From NCBI GenBank assembly GCA_947063855.1, contig CAMSTW010000017.1, positions 1 through 47,315 on the forward strand: a stretch of 47,315 nt of DNA, given 5' to 3'. Positions within the stretch are counted from its first letter, which is position 1. Each line of letters begins with the position of its first letter. The notes beneath the pieces were generated by a model. The model did no database searches. It saw only the letters and a list, made by a program, of their open reading frames with translations, and had not been told where the DNA came from. Made by a program: the position numbers and the translations under genes. The stretch comes from an uncultured Dorea sp. GTDB taxonomy: Bacteria; Bacillota; Clostridia; Lachnospirales; Lachnospiraceae. Below are positions 17,190 through 25,558 of this stretch, piece after piece.

Positions 17190-17350
17190 ATACTGTGTCT
17201 CAACACCCTCCCGGCAGACTGTCCTAAAACTGCTTTCTGCAGGATGTGCGTCCCAATCTACAGGGAATCTGCCCCCAGTCATGAGCCGCAACGGGCTGCA
17301 TCGATTGATCGGCGGCTGATTATCCTGCAAATCGGGACGTGCAGAAATCT
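17190..17350. repeat. Dispersed structured intergenic element, copy A
   Basis: Lies between the T-box terminator and metG. It contains GGGCTGCATCGATTGAT and GATTATCCTGCAAAT, found again near 39.7 kb and partly near 29.05 kb, and (minus strand) CATCCTGCAGAAAGCA, similar to 32.46 kb. Two arms (17333-17319 and 17265-17251 on the minus strand) pair over 15 positions, allowing G-U pairs. Confidence 0.6.
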
Positions 17351-17354
17351 CCAT

Positions 17355-17668
17355 AAAAAAACGTCCTCCCGGTATATTCTCATTATATACCGAGAAGACG
17401 GACTATGCCGTGTTACCACTTCTGCTTCATCCCGCCCTCACAGACAGAACCTCGTCAAGTGCAAGAACTGCACTCTCTCGCTATAACGGGCGAACCCATC
17501 GCAGCCTATATAGAATATACCGGATATCCTATAGTCGGTGCGCTGCTCGGAAGCCATCTTCAACTCTTCTCCACCTATCCCTCTCAGCATCCCGGGAATT
17601 CTCTGTAAGATCTCAAAAAGCCTACTCTCTTCGTCATCGCTTTTGACTGATATATGTCATTGATTATG
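17355..17668 (-). ncRNA. T-box leader (Met) upstream of metG
   Basis: Tandem elements of a T-box riboswitch read on the minus strand. Promoter TTGACA (17699-17704), 18-base spacer, TAGGAT (17675-17680). Stem I carries the AGTA motif (AAGAGAGTAGGC, near 17620). The specifier loop GAAGATGGC presents ATG (17555-17557), the Met codon. The T-box sequence reads AAGTGGTAACACGG (about 17410-17423), a variant of AGGGTGGNACCGCG. The terminator is a 15-bp stem (17362-17376 with 17386-17400) ending in seven T. Uncharged tRNA-Met should favour the antiterminator and raise metG expression. Confidence 0.9.
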
Positions 17669-17734
17669 CTCAAAATCCTATCACACACCTGCCTCCCTTG
17701 TCAAGTGCGGTTTTCAGATCGTACTGATAGACGC

Positions 17735-17773
17735 AGAAGGGAAACAGAATCTCTGTCCTTCTGTTTCCCTTCT
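17735..17773. terminator. Strong hairpin after the 213-aa gene
   Basis: AGAAGGGAAACAGAA and TTCTGTTTCCCTTCT pair perfectly over 15 bp around a 9-nt loop, about 100 bases past the stop at 17871. No clean T tract on either strand. Confidence 0.6.
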
Positions 17774-17870
17774 CTTTCGTACATTATGTAAATCTTATCG
17801 GTTGTACGCAAGACCGATGAATATACGCTGCCTGAGGCCGGCCTGACAGAATCTGCCGTTCCGTATAATC

Positions 17871-18512
17871 TTAGTCTTCCTCGAACTTCGCATAATAACT
17901 GTCGAACAAATCTCCGATCGCACTGTGGGTCTCCTGTGCGATAGACGGTAATTCTCTTCCCCAGGACTTGGTCGCCTGCTCAAATCCCTTCTCAACAGCC
18001 GCCTGCATCTCCTTCATCTTGGCCGGATCGTCTCCTGCAAGTGCATAAGCAAAGTCAAAGATTCTCTGGGATGTCTGCTTCACGCCCCAGTATCCATCCT
18101 CTGAGATCGCCTGCTGGGCGTCTGCCTTCGTCTGGGCGTCTACCGTAAAGTTGCCGCTGGCGATCATTCTCCACATGTCGTCGCTTCCGGCGGTCATGCC
18201 GGTAATCCCCTGCTTCTGGAACATCTGTGTCATCATGTTCGTGAACCGGGTCATCTGATTATCCAGATCCGCCTTCAGGCTGTTCACCAGCGCGGCTCTC
18301 TCGGAATCACTCATCTTACCGGTTACTCTGGTATCCCTGCTGAACTCAACACGGTCCTTATTCGTCTGGGATGTCTTGTTATCCACAGCGCCTACGGCAT
18401 TCTTGTTCTGATCCTCAGAAGCCTTTCCCGCCGCTGTCGTATTGTTCGTATTCACAGAAGTATAGCCAGTTGCATTCTGGACATTCTGATAATAAAGGTC
18501 ATCGATTTTCAC
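17871..18512 (-). CDS. Conserved-looking cytosolic protein, function unknown (213 aa)
   Basis: I choose a GTG start at 18512 because AAAGGAGG lies seven bases upstream; an in-frame ATG nine codons earlier has no RBS and covers that site. The protein begins MKIDDLYYQNVQNATGY. A low-complexity Asn/Thr/Ala/Lys-rich stretch (to about 60) is followed by a helical region (SDSERAALVNSLKADLDNQM ... MTQMFQKQG) and a well-structured C-terminal part (ISEDGYWGVKQTSQRIFDFA ... KGFEQATKSWGRELPSIAQE). No signal peptide, membrane span or recognised domain. Transcribed from an extended -10 promoter (TGGTATAAT, 18553-18558). The PilZ gene lies upstream on the same strand. Confidence 0.85.
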   Translation of the reverse strand: MKIDDLYYQNVQNATGYTSVNTNNTTAAGKASEDQNKNAVGAVDNKTSQTNKDRVEFSRDTRVTGKMSDSERAALVNSLKADLDNQMTRFTNMMTQMFQKQGITGMTAGSDDMWRMIASGNFTVDAQTKADAQQAISEDGYWGVKQTSQRIFDFAYALAGDDPAKMKEMQAAVEKGFEQATKSWGRELPSIAQETHSAIGDLFDSYYAKFEED

Positions 18513-18552
18513 AGCATTTCCTCCTTTTCCTCTTCTCATGTTCTGGTACGGT

Positions 18553-18561
18553 ATTATACCA
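18553..18561 (-). promoter_or_regulatory. Extended -10 promoter of the 213-aa gene
   Basis: TGGTATAAT on the minus strand, about 40 bases before the GTG start; no good -35. The remaining 18513-18670 gap is AT-rich and empty. Confidence 0.5.
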
Positions 18562-18670
18562 GCGCGCCAAGAAAATCATAGTTATTAACAATTATGTTTG
18601 TATTAGTTATATCGGCGGAAAAAATAAAAACATAAGGAAAAGATTGGGAAATTCATCATATCCGGTAAAA

Positions 18671-19384
18671 TTACATCCCTTCTCTCCTCTTTCGCTGAAC
18701 CACAGAGATATCCTTCGCAATCTGCTCCTGATCGGCCTCTGTAAGTTCCAGGAACTGGCATCCATACTCAAACCATGCATCCTTCTTCTCTATCACACGC
18801 AGCACCTCGCAGAACATGACCGAAGGCGGCCTGTCCGCCAGCATACTGACCTTGAGCAGAAACCGGTCGCCCTTATAATAGCGATGCTCTGAGCCGATAC
18901 CCGCCCCGCCTATACTGATATTAAGCAGCTTACACGCCTGCCGTCCTTCATCGCTCTCTGCCACCGGAAGAATCACCGCGTCAAGATCCGTATTCAGACG
19001 AAAGAAAGCGCGCTCATTCTCAACCCTGGTAACCTTAAGTTCATCAATCTCCCATACATGCTTCTGCCCGGGTGTGATGATCCCCTCCATGAGTACCGCC
19101 TTGCGCTCACGCTCATTATACCCCCGGATCTTTACAAACATGTGCTCCGTAGCCTGATGAAGATCCAGATCCTCCTCTGTGTCCGCATCTGAATATTGCC
19201 GCAGTCTTGCCTTACTTCCCTTAAGGTCCTCAAGCTTCGCGATAAAAAGCATCTGCTCTTCCGGAGTCTCCACCACAACACGCATACCCGAGTACATCTC
19301 CAGCGCTTTTATATCACTTATTCTTTCATCTCTTCCGGATGTATCCTCGTCGCCTTTCTTCTTAAATATGTCAAACAGCCTCAC
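18671..19384 (-). CDS. PilZ-domain (YcgR-like) c-di-GMP-binding protein
   Basis: 237 aa, cytosolic. The N-terminal part (about 25-115) resembles the YcgR-N/PilZN split-barrel (GMRVVVETPEEQMLFIAKLED). The C-terminal PilZ domain carries the c-di-GMP signature: RAFFR (Arg125, Arg129; RxxxR) and NISIGGAGIG (155-164; N/DxSxxG). Such proteins turn c-di-GMP levels into changes in motility or surface polymer output. Start is GTG with GGGGG six bases upstream. No cyclase or flagellar genes are in the window, so the output is unknown. Direct repeats TACCATAAA (19458-19466, 19475-19483) lie in its promoter region. Confidence 0.85.
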   Translation of the reverse strand: MRLFDIFKKKGDEDTSGRDERISDIKALEMYSGMRVVVETPEEQMLFIAKLEDLKGSKARLRQYSDADTEEDLDLHQATEHMFVKIRGYNERERKAVLMEGIITPGQKHVWEIDELKVTRVENERAFFRLNTDLDAVILPVAESDEGRQACKLLNISIGGAGIGSEHRYYKGDRFLLKVSMLADRPPSVMFCEVLRVIEKKDAWFEYGCQFLELTEADQEQIAKDISVVQRKRREGM

Positions 19385-19457
19385 ACTTTACCCCCTCTGT
19401 CTTTCTTCTGAACCAATAACATACCTCCGGGCCGGGAATCTGCCGGCCGCTTACTTA

Positions 19458-19518
19458 TACCATAAATTGTATTGTACCATAAACCCGGCGTCATTTCTAT
19501 ATCTTGTAATATAGAAAT
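19458..19518. promoter_or_regulatory. Direct repeats and palindrome between PilZ and AraC-type genes
   Basis: TACCATAAA occurs twice with a 17-bp period; read on the minus strand it gives TTTATG, 18 bases and TATAAG, a possible PilZ promoter. ATTTCTATAT-cttgta-ATATAGAAAT (19493-19518) is a perfect 10-bp inverted repeat. Confidence 0.45.
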
Positions 19519-19550
19519 TTATTCGTCTCGCCCACACTATTCATCCCTTA

Positions 19551-19627
19551 TTGCTTTTTTGATATTTTCTGATAAAATAAACTTATGTTTTGATGCGTTC
19601 CAGATTCATCAACCTAAAGGTTGATGA
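19551..19627 (+). promoter_or_regulatory. Promoter and leader hairpin of the AraC-type gene
   Basis: TTGCTT (19551-19556), 16 bases, TAAAAT (19573-19578). The leader holds TCATCAACC-taaa-GGTTGATGA (19606-19627), a perfect 9-bp stem, either an operator near the start site or an RNA hairpin. Confidence 0.45.
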
Positions 19628-19730
19628 CACAGCAACCCGGACCGCCGCCCTGACTGCGTCCGCAGATATCTCCAGACCGTCTGCCGTCAGGCGCCGCCCG
19701 GCCCATTTACACAGGAGGATATGCCCCATC

Positions 19731-20678
19731 ATGATGAACTATACCGATTATGAAAGTATTACATTAAGAGAAGAATTATCCATCAATGACATCTATTCCA
19801 TCCATTATTTTGAATATTCCAAGGACTTCGTGTATGACGGGGAATCCCACGACTTCTGGGAACTTCTGTTTGTTGATTTCGGAAATATAGAGGTTACGGC
19901 CGGCACACGCACCGTTTTTCTGAAGAAGGGCGAGATGATCTTCCACAAACCCAACGAGTTCCACGCCCTGAGAGCAGACGGAAAGGTTGCCCCTAACCTG
20001 ATTGTTATCTCCTTCAGCTGTGACGCTCCCTGCATGAACTTCTTCGAAGATCAGATCATCACGATTGACAACACAGAGAATTTCTACCTGGGCCAGCTGA
20101 TCGCCGAGACCAGGAAGACCTTCTACACCCCGCTCAATAATCCGCTGGTCTGCAAATTAAACCGCTATTCCCAGACCTCCTTTGGAAGCGAGCAGATCAT
20201 AAAGATCTCTCTTGAGCTTATGCTGATCAATATATTCCGCCGGCTGGCTCCCAGCGAGAATACAGACTTTGCGCCCTCTCCTTCCCGGATCAATACACAG
20301 AACGGCGATATGACCCGGATGAGCCAGGTCGTCCAGTACCTGAACAAGCATGTCCGCGAACGCCTGACCGTCTCCGATATCTGCCGGGATAACATGATCG
20401 GGAAATCCCAGCTTCAGCATCTGTTCCATCAGTACGAAGGCTGCGGGGTCATCGAATATTTCTCACGGCTTAAGATTGATACGGCCAAGATCATGATCCG
20501 GGAGAACCGGTATTCATTTACAGAGATTGCCAATATCCTGAATTATTCGTCATACCAGTATTTCTCACTGCAGTTTAAGAAATATACCCGGATGTCGCCG
20601 TCTGAGTACAGTTCTTCTACAAAGGTATTTTTGGAAAGTGCGTATGATACGCCGGCGCCTGTGCCGGCGGCTGTCTGA
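19731..20678 (+). CDS. AraC-family transcriptional regulator
   Basis: 315 aa from the ATG at 19731, which lies 12 bases after AGGAGG; the frame is open further upstream but that segment (from 19590) has no RBS and reads like leader sequence. The N-terminal cupin-like sensor (about 15-150: HDFWELLFVDFGNIEVTAGT, FLKKGEMIFHKPNEFHAL) precedes a double HTH at the C-terminus (LTVSDICRDNMIGKSQLQHL; YSFTEIANILNYSSYQYFSL, FKKYTRMSPSEY). It probably senses a sugar. No carbohydrate gene is adjacent. The importer operon at 25.6-30.4 kb has an AraC-type operator layout and is a candidate target (inference). Confidence 0.92.
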   Translation: MMNYTDYESITLREELSINDIYSIHYFEYSKDFVYDGESHDFWELLFVDFGNIEVTAGTRTVFLKKGEMIFHKPNEFHALRADGKVAPNLIVISFSCDAPCMNFFEDQIITIDNTENFYLGQLIAETRKTFYTPLNNPLVCKLNRYSQTSFGSEQIIKISLELMLINIFRRLAPSENTDFAPSPSRINTQNGDMTRMSQVVQYLNKHVRERLTVSDICRDNMIGKSQLQHLFHQYEGCGVIEYFSRLKIDTAKIMIRENRYSFTEIANILNYSSYQYFSLQFKKYTRMSPSEYSSSTKVFLESAYDTPAPVPAAV

Positions 20679-20803
20679 AAGAAGCCGACGCTGCATTGCC
20701 GTCATAGAAAGAATATCTGTTTTCAAATATTCAGGCCCTGAGAGATTATATAAATACCTTTACAATTTTTAAGGACAATTGTATGCTTCTTACGGACAAA
20801 TGG

Positions 20804-20831
20804 TTGAAAATTGATTCTCTTTAGGTATAAT
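20804..20831 (+). promoter_or_regulatory. Sigma-A-like promoter ahead of the low-GC segment
   Basis: TTGAAA (20804-20809), 16-base spacer, TATAAT (20826-20831). Confidence 0.55.
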
Positions 20832-20839
20832 AAAAGCAA

Positions 20840-21013
20840 GTGGCTTTAGGCCCCATCACCCGTTCTAACAATACAAGCTTTACTAGTTGGACACGTGAAA
20901 GTCTTTGGGTTGATGCCTCAAAATGGGATGGAGGCTCTCTTGACTACAATACACAATCAGTTACATATCCTAAATCAACTGGTGTAACAGGAAAACTCAT
21001 TGAAACAAATTAA
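20840..21013 (+). pseudogene. 3' fragment of a lost gene upstream of the exported SurA-like gene
   Basis: A 57-codon frame beginning just after the TATAAT box and ending TAA at 21011-21013, twelve bases before the next ATG. It reads like the C-terminus of a secreted protein (TRSNNTSFTSWTRESLWVD, then ASKWDGGSLDYNTQSVTYPK) but has no RBS and a start codon only six to nine bases from the predicted transcription start. I read it as the tail of a truncated gene that once preceded the next gene in an operon. GC is lower than in the flanks. Family not recognised. Confidence 0.5.
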
Positions 21014-21025
21014 GGAGGTAAGATT

Positions 21026-21652
21026 ATGAAAAAATATATAGTTGTTTTATCAGCGATTATGATACTTTTTGTCGGCACATTTTCACTATCTTCCTTTGCC
21101 GGTTCTTCCGAAACAGCATTGATGAGAGAATGGGGAATACTATTAAACAACACAAGTCATGCTGATAATCCGGAAATATATGCAAAGGGTAAAAATGCAG
21201 TAGTACTAGAGAAAGACGTCCAACGGGCAACCGATTTTTATATAATGAACGGATTAAATGAGACCGAAGCCCGTACAAAAGCCGAAGCCTATATGATGGA
21301 ATACGAAGCTATGTATAACAAGGCCATTCAAGCAGGTTTCCAGGTAACAGACAATGAAGTAAAAAGTTATATTGAGGAATTAAAAAAGGAAGTCGAAGAA
21401 GCGACTAACAGGGATGAAGTAATGGCTGTCATTGACCAATTTGAAAGCGAAGATGCTTATTGGGAATATGAATTTGAAGTTTATAGAAAAAGCCTGCCTA
21501 TTCAGAACTATGTAAAAAGCTTAGAACTGTCATATAAGGAAAATACAAGTTCCGGCAGAAGTATTTCTGCCGAAAAAATAGAGCAGACATGGGCGGATGA
21601 GTTTGAATCTATCAAGCAACAGGCAGTCCAGGATGAAAAATACGTTAAGTAA
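21026..21652 (+). CDS. Exported SurA-N-like protein
   Basis: 208 aa with a Sec signal peptide (MKKYIVVLSAIMILFVGTFS, SLSSFAGSS). The mature part is helical and charged, with a stretch like the N-terminal domain of SurA/peptidyl-prolyl isomerase chaperones (VQRATDFYIMNGLNETEAR, EAMYNKAIQAGFQVTDNEVK). There is no PPIase domain, so a chaperone-like or binding role is possible but unproven. RBS AAGGAGGT is strong. Clearly lower GC than neighbours. Followed by a strong terminator. The truncated frame upstream suggests the gene arrived with a larger, now incomplete operon. Confidence 0.8.
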   Translation: MKKYIVVLSAIMILFVGTFSLSSFAGSSETALMREWGILLNNTSHADNPEIYAKGKNAVVLEKDVQRATDFYIMNGLNETEARTKAEAYMMEYEAMYNKAIQAGFQVTDNEVKSYIEELKKEVEEATNRDEVMAVIDQFESEDAYWEYEFEVYRKSLPIQNYVKSLELSYKENTSSGRSISAEKIEQTWADEFESIKQQAVQDEKYVK

Positions 21653-21671
21653 GCTATAAGCATTAAATACC

Positions 21672-21717
21672 AAAAAGCCCGAAAAGGTTAAATCACTTAT
21701 CCTTATCGGGCTTTTTT
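21672..21717 (+). terminator. Strong rho-independent terminator
   Basis: AAAAAGCCCGA pairs with TCGGGCTTTTT, with further pairing inside (AAGG/CCTT), ending in six T. Confidence 0.9.
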
Positions 21718-21722
21718 CACAT

Positions 21723-21803
21723 CCTGCTCCTTTACTTGTCTCTATCGAGAATGATTCTTCTATTTCTGATAAAATAAAAGAACGTATAGCTTATCGTCCA
21801 TAA
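21723..21803 (+). pseudogene. Possible gene debris
   Basis: A short frame with a protein-like end (SIENDSSISDKIKERIAYRP, stop at 21801) but no start or RBS. The opposite strand at about 21756-21818 could encode a 20-aa peptide starting MTRKEIFMDD. The stretch 21718-21923 is low GC and holds nothing else I can support; it may be debris of an inserted segment. Confidence 0.25.
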
Positions 21804-21923
21804 ATATTTCTTTTCTGGTCATAGTATCATTCCTCTTAAATTTTAATTGAATTTGCCATCCAATAATTTTAAATTCATCCGGAATACGGAAATTCCAGAA
21901 AGTCTCACGTAGCTAATCGTTTC

Positions 21924-23606
21924 TTAATCCTGGAGTTTGCAATATGCAATCTTACAGTTCTTCTTATAACAGGCGATCCCGTACATATGGACGGTCTGCA
22001 TTCCATCCTGTATGAGGGTTTCGGCATATCCATTCGTCTCAATCTGTTCCATGGCCGCTGCGCAGGCCTGGTCATACTGTCCGTTCTCTGCGTACTTCAC
22101 TTCTATGATACAGCCTACCTTTGTCACAGGGATCTCAAGTGCAATATCTGTATATCCAGTCCCTGATTCTGCATTGGATCTGACACGCCAGCTGCCTTCT
22201 GCCCTGAGAAGCCCCAATAGCATTCCATGATAATAGTTTTCCTTGCGGATACTGATAGAAGAGGACAAAAATTCATTGAATAACCGCTGTACTTCCGCAT
22301 AATCGCCGGATTTTACTGATTCGCAGAACTGTCCCCATTTGGCGGTATCACTCGTAATCTTTAACTTGAACCAGGAGAGGATCCGATTTTCATAAATCCC
22401 AAGCACTTCCCTGTTCGGTATCACAAGCCTGTGCACCTTGTCCCGCGGCCTGTCGATATCTGTCAGATATCCTGTTGCATACAGTACACTCCACAGATAA
22501 GTCTGTCGTACTTCGGGATTTTCGTTGTCAAGATCTGTGTAAGTTAATTCGGGAATCAGAAGTTTTTCCACTGCTTCGCCAGAAATCAGAGCTTCGATCT
22601 CACCTTTGGTCGTCTCAGATGATGTGGCAAGAATATCCTGCACAATGGCGTTGCTGCTGCTGTTCTCCCAGTGAGCCTCCATGGGAGCATCTTTCGTCTC
22701 CAGAAATTTATCACATTGATTAATCACATCCCATGGACAGTAAATCTCTGTTTCCCCAAAACGATATCCATCATACCATTCTTTTAATGCTTCGAATTTG
22801 TCTTCCATATTATAATAACAAAGCAACTTTTTGACGTCATCTTCTGTAAATCCAAAATACTCCGCAAAACGTATGTCAGATATCGATCTGACTTTGAAAT
22901 TATTAAGCCCTGTAAAGATACTCTCCTTAGCGATCCGCAAGCACCCGGTAATAACAGAAAAGTACAGACTATTATTCGTTTTCAGCACCTGACCCAGTAA
23001 AGAACGTATGAGTGCCACCATCTGCGGATAATAACCGTTCTGATACGCCTTATCCAAAGGGACGTCATACTCATCGATCAGGACGATCGCCGGAATCCCA
23101 TAGTGCTTATGAAGCAATTCTGTCAAGAAACGCAGGCTGTTATGGATATAGGCTTCTTTTTCAAAATCACCTTTCAGCAGGCATAATAGCTGATCCTTTT
23201 CATATTGCATCAATCGATTGCTTTCCAGCAGAAAATCAAAATTCCTTGCCGCACTGCTAATGACAATCCCCAGCATATCGTAAGCGGTCTGGAACTTCAG
23301 CCCTTCCACATCCTTCAGGGTGATGGAGATGACCGGATACTTTCCCATGTACCGTTCACAGATTGCGGTCTCCCTTGAAATCTCTAATCCATCAAATACA
23401 GAAGGGTCTGTCCCAATCTCAAAAAAGGTCTTCAGCATATCCAGATTCAGGCTTTTCCCGAATCTGCGGGGACGTGTGAATAGATTAACACTGCCCCGTG
23501 TATCTATCAAATCCCGGATAAAGCCCGTCTTATCCACATAGTAAAAATCATCCCGCTTAAAATCTTTGAAAAACTCAATTCCGATCGGAAGCTTCTTCTT
23601 TTTCAT
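21924..23606 (-). CDS. AAA-ATPase-like / PD-(D/E)XK nuclease fusion protein (paralogue 1)
   Basis: 560 aa. The N-terminal AAA-ATPase-like domain (PF09820 type) has FYYVDKTGFIRDLI, a Walker A in TRPRRFGKSLNLDM (44-57) and a Walker B in AIVLIDEYDVPL. The C-terminal PD-(D/E)XK-like domain (DUF1703 type) shows Asp in GYTDIALE and Glu502-x-Lys504 in IIEVKY. These proteins are widespread, often multicopy, in gut Firmicutes and Bacteroidetes and have no settled function. Divergent from a second family member at 23798; TTGAAT (23673-23678), 17 bases, TATACT (23650-23655) forms its promoter. Confidence 0.9.
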   Translation of the reverse strand: MKKKKLPIGIEFFKDFKRDDFYYVDKTGFIRDLIDTRGSVNLFTRPRRFGKSLNLDMLKTFFEIGTDPSVFDGLEISRETAICERYMGKYPVISITLKDVEGLKFQTAYDMLGIVISSAARNFDFLLESNRLMQYEKDQLLCLLKGDFEKEAYIHNSLRFLTELLHKHYGIPAIVLIDEYDVPLDKAYQNGYYPQMVALIRSLLGQVLKTNNSLYFSVITGCLRIAKESIFTGLNNFKVRSISDIRFAEYFGFTEDDVKKLLCYYNMEDKFEALKEWYDGYRFGETEIYCPWDVINQCDKFLETKDAPMEAHWENSSSNAIVQDILATSSETTKGEIEALISGEAVEKLLIPELTYTDLDNENPEVRQTYLWSVLYATGYLTDIDRPRDKVHRLVIPNREVLGIYENRILSWFKLKITSDTAKWGQFCESVKSGDYAEVQRLFNEFLSSSISIRKENYYHGMLLGLLRAEGSWRVRSNAESGTGYTDIALEIPVTKVGCIIEVKYAENGQYDQACAAAMEQIETNGYAETLIQDGMQTVHMYGIACYKKNCKIAYCKLQD

Positions 23607-23649
23607 AGCCGGTCATACCTCCATTCTGTCTTTTAATCTTTCTAAGAGT

Positions 23650-23732
23650 AGTATAACAGCTTCAGTTGGTTGATTCAATGACAATATCAGGCGGAACATT
23701 TTTATTGTCTTTCCAACAGAAAATGCTATAAG
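23650..23732. promoter_or_regulatory. Divergent promoters of the two AAA/nuclease genes
   Basis: Minus strand: TTGAAT, 17 bases, TATACT (23650-23678). Plus strand: TTGTCT (23705-23710), 16 bases, TATAAG (23727-23732). They start 191 bases apart between the two coding regions and do not overlap. Confidence 0.5.
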
Positions 23733-23797
23733 CAACACCTAAAACCTCTGGCATTCTCAGCAGGATAATGTTAAGATACAGATAAGGAGGTGCAGCC

Positions 23798-25480
23798 ATG
23801 GCAAGAACTGTTGGAATTGGGCATCAAAGCTTTGAAGATGTAATTACAAGCAATAATTTCTATATTGATAAGACCATGTTTATTAAGGAGTGGTGGGAAA
23901 ATAACGACACTGTAACTCTGATTACCCGCCCCAGGCGCTTTGGCAAGACCCTGACTCTGGATATGGTGAAATGTTTTTTCTCTGTCCGTTATTCGGGGAG
24001 AAGTGATTTATTCCAGAACCTGTCCATCTGGCAGGAAGAAAAATTCAGAGAAATGCAGGGAACCTATCCTGTCATTTTCCTAAGCTTCGCCAGCGTGAAG
24101 GAAATATCCTTCTCAAACACACGCACTAAGATCTGTCAGATCATTAAAAATCTGTATAACAAATATGATTTTCTGCTGGAAACCGACTGCCTGAACGATG
24201 CGGAGAAAAAAGCCTATCTGGAGATATCTGATGAGATGGCGGATCCTGCCGCCTCCAACTCCCTGAATGTATTATCTGATTATCTGATGCGCTATTACGG
24301 CAGGAAAGTCATTATCCTGCTGGACGAATACGATACTCCCATGCAGGAGGCCTATATACATGGATACTGGGACGAACTGGTTTCTTTTATCAGAAACCTC
24401 TTTAACGCCGCTTTTAAGACGAATCCTTTCCTTGCAAGAGCCCTCATGACCGGAATCACCAGAGTCAGCAAGGAATCCATTTTCTCCGACCTCAACAACC
24501 TGACGGTAGTCACAACCACTTCTGATCTGTATGCGGACTGCTTTGGTTTTACCCAGCAGGAAGTATGGGATGCACTGGAGGAATATCATCTGTCGTCTGC
24601 AAAAGACGCTGTCAGAAGCTGGTATGACGGATTTACCTTCGGAAGTAAAACAGATATTTATAATCCCTGGTCGATTATCAATTATCTGAAATTCGAAAAA
24701 TTCTCCCCCTACTGGGCCAATACCAGCAGCAACAGCCTGGTGGGAAAGCTGATCCAGGAAGGAAGCGCAGATACCAAGATGGTAATGGAGGACCTTCTGC
24801 TGGGCAGGACACTTCGCACACAGATTGACGAACAGATCATCTTCAGTCAGCTGGGCCGGAAAGAAAGCGCCGTCTGGAGCCTCCTGCTTGCAAGCGGTTA
24901 TCTGCGCGTGAAACGCCTGACCAAGGATAAAAGGGACCGGACAATCTATGAACTTGTACTCACCAACCGGGAAGTATCCCTGATGTTTGAATTGATGATC
25001 GAAGACTGGTTTTTAGACTTTTCGCCTGCGTATAATAACTTTATTAAGGCTTTGTTGCTAGATGACAAGAAGGCAATGAATCTGTACATGAACCGGGTCG
25101 CCCTTGCTACTTTCAGTTATTTCGATACCGGAAAGCAGCCCTCCGAAACGGCCGAACCCGAAAGATTTTACCACGGTTTTGTTCTTGGCCTGATGGTGGA
25201 TCTTGCCGAACGCTACACCATTACTTCAAACCGTGAAAGCGGATTTGGGAGATATGACGTGTTGCTGGAGCCTGTTACGGATGCGGACGACGCGATCATC
25301 CTGGAATTCAAAGTTCATGACCCGGATGACGGAGATACTCTTGCAGATACGGTGCGGGAAGCCCTGGATCAGATTGAACGCAAGAAATACTCTGCCGCAC
25401 TGGAAGCAAAAGGAATCCATAAGGAGCGGATCCGGAAGTACGGATTCGCATTCGAAGGGAAGGCGGTTTTGATCGGATAA
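23798..25480 (+). CDS. AAA-ATPase-like / PD-(D/E)XK nuclease fusion protein (paralogue 2)
   Basis: 560 aa, the same length and domain order as the divergent neighbour but well diverged from it: FYIDKTMFIKEWWEN, Walker A in TRPRRFGKTLTLDMVK (44-59), Walker B in VIILLDEYDTPM, GITRVSKESIFSDLNN sensor-like segment, and the C-terminal nuclease-like GRYDVLLEP with Glu503-x-Lys505 in ILEFKV. RBS AAGGAGG lies seven bases before the ATG. Catalytic residues of both halves look intact. The divergent arrangement suggests either local duplication followed by divergence or two independent acquisitions. Confidence 0.9.
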   Translation: MARTVGIGHQSFEDVITSNNFYIDKTMFIKEWWENNDTVTLITRPRRFGKTLTLDMVKCFFSVRYSGRSDLFQNLSIWQEEKFREMQGTYPVIFLSFASVKEISFSNTRTKICQIIKNLYNKYDFLLETDCLNDAEKKAYLEISDEMADPAASNSLNVLSDYLMRYYGRKVIILLDEYDTPMQEAYIHGYWDELVSFIRNLFNAAFKTNPFLARALMTGITRVSKESIFSDLNNLTVVTTTSDLYADCFGFTQQEVWDALEEYHLSSAKDAVRSWYDGFTFGSKTDIYNPWSIINYLKFEKFSPYWANTSSNSLVGKLIQEGSADTKMVMEDLLLGRTLRTQIDEQIIFSQLGRKESAVWSLLLASGYLRVKRLTKDKRDRTIYELVLTNREVSLMFELMIEDWFLDFSPAYNNFIKALLLDDKKAMNLYMNRVALATFSYFDTGKQPSETAEPERFYHGFVLGLMVDLAERYTITSNRESGFGRYDVLLEPVTDADDAIILEFKVHDPDDGDTLADTVREALDQIERKKYSAALEAKGIHKERIRKYGFAFEGKAVLIG

Positions 25481-25490
25481 ATGATCTGGC

Positions 25491-25544
25491 GGGCTGCGCC
25501 GAGGCTTTTACACATGCGCGATCGTAAAAGCCTCGGCGCAGTCC
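25491..25544. terminator. Long bidirectional hairpin
   Basis: Arms 25491-25511 and 25524-25544 pair at 20 of 21 positions around a 12-nt loop, between convergent genes. The T run lies inside the stem top, not after it, so it may terminate poorly alone. Confidence 0.6.
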
Positions 25545-25558
25545 CTAACACATCCAGC

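Noticed and set aside
18513..18539. ATG start nine codons upstream for the 213-aa gene
   Set aside because: The AAAGGAGG site falls inside that extension and fits the GTG at 18512.
19590..19730. N-terminal extension of the AraC-type regulator
   Set aside because: No RBS; AGGAGG lies directly upstream of the ATG at 19731, and the extension contains the leader hairpin.
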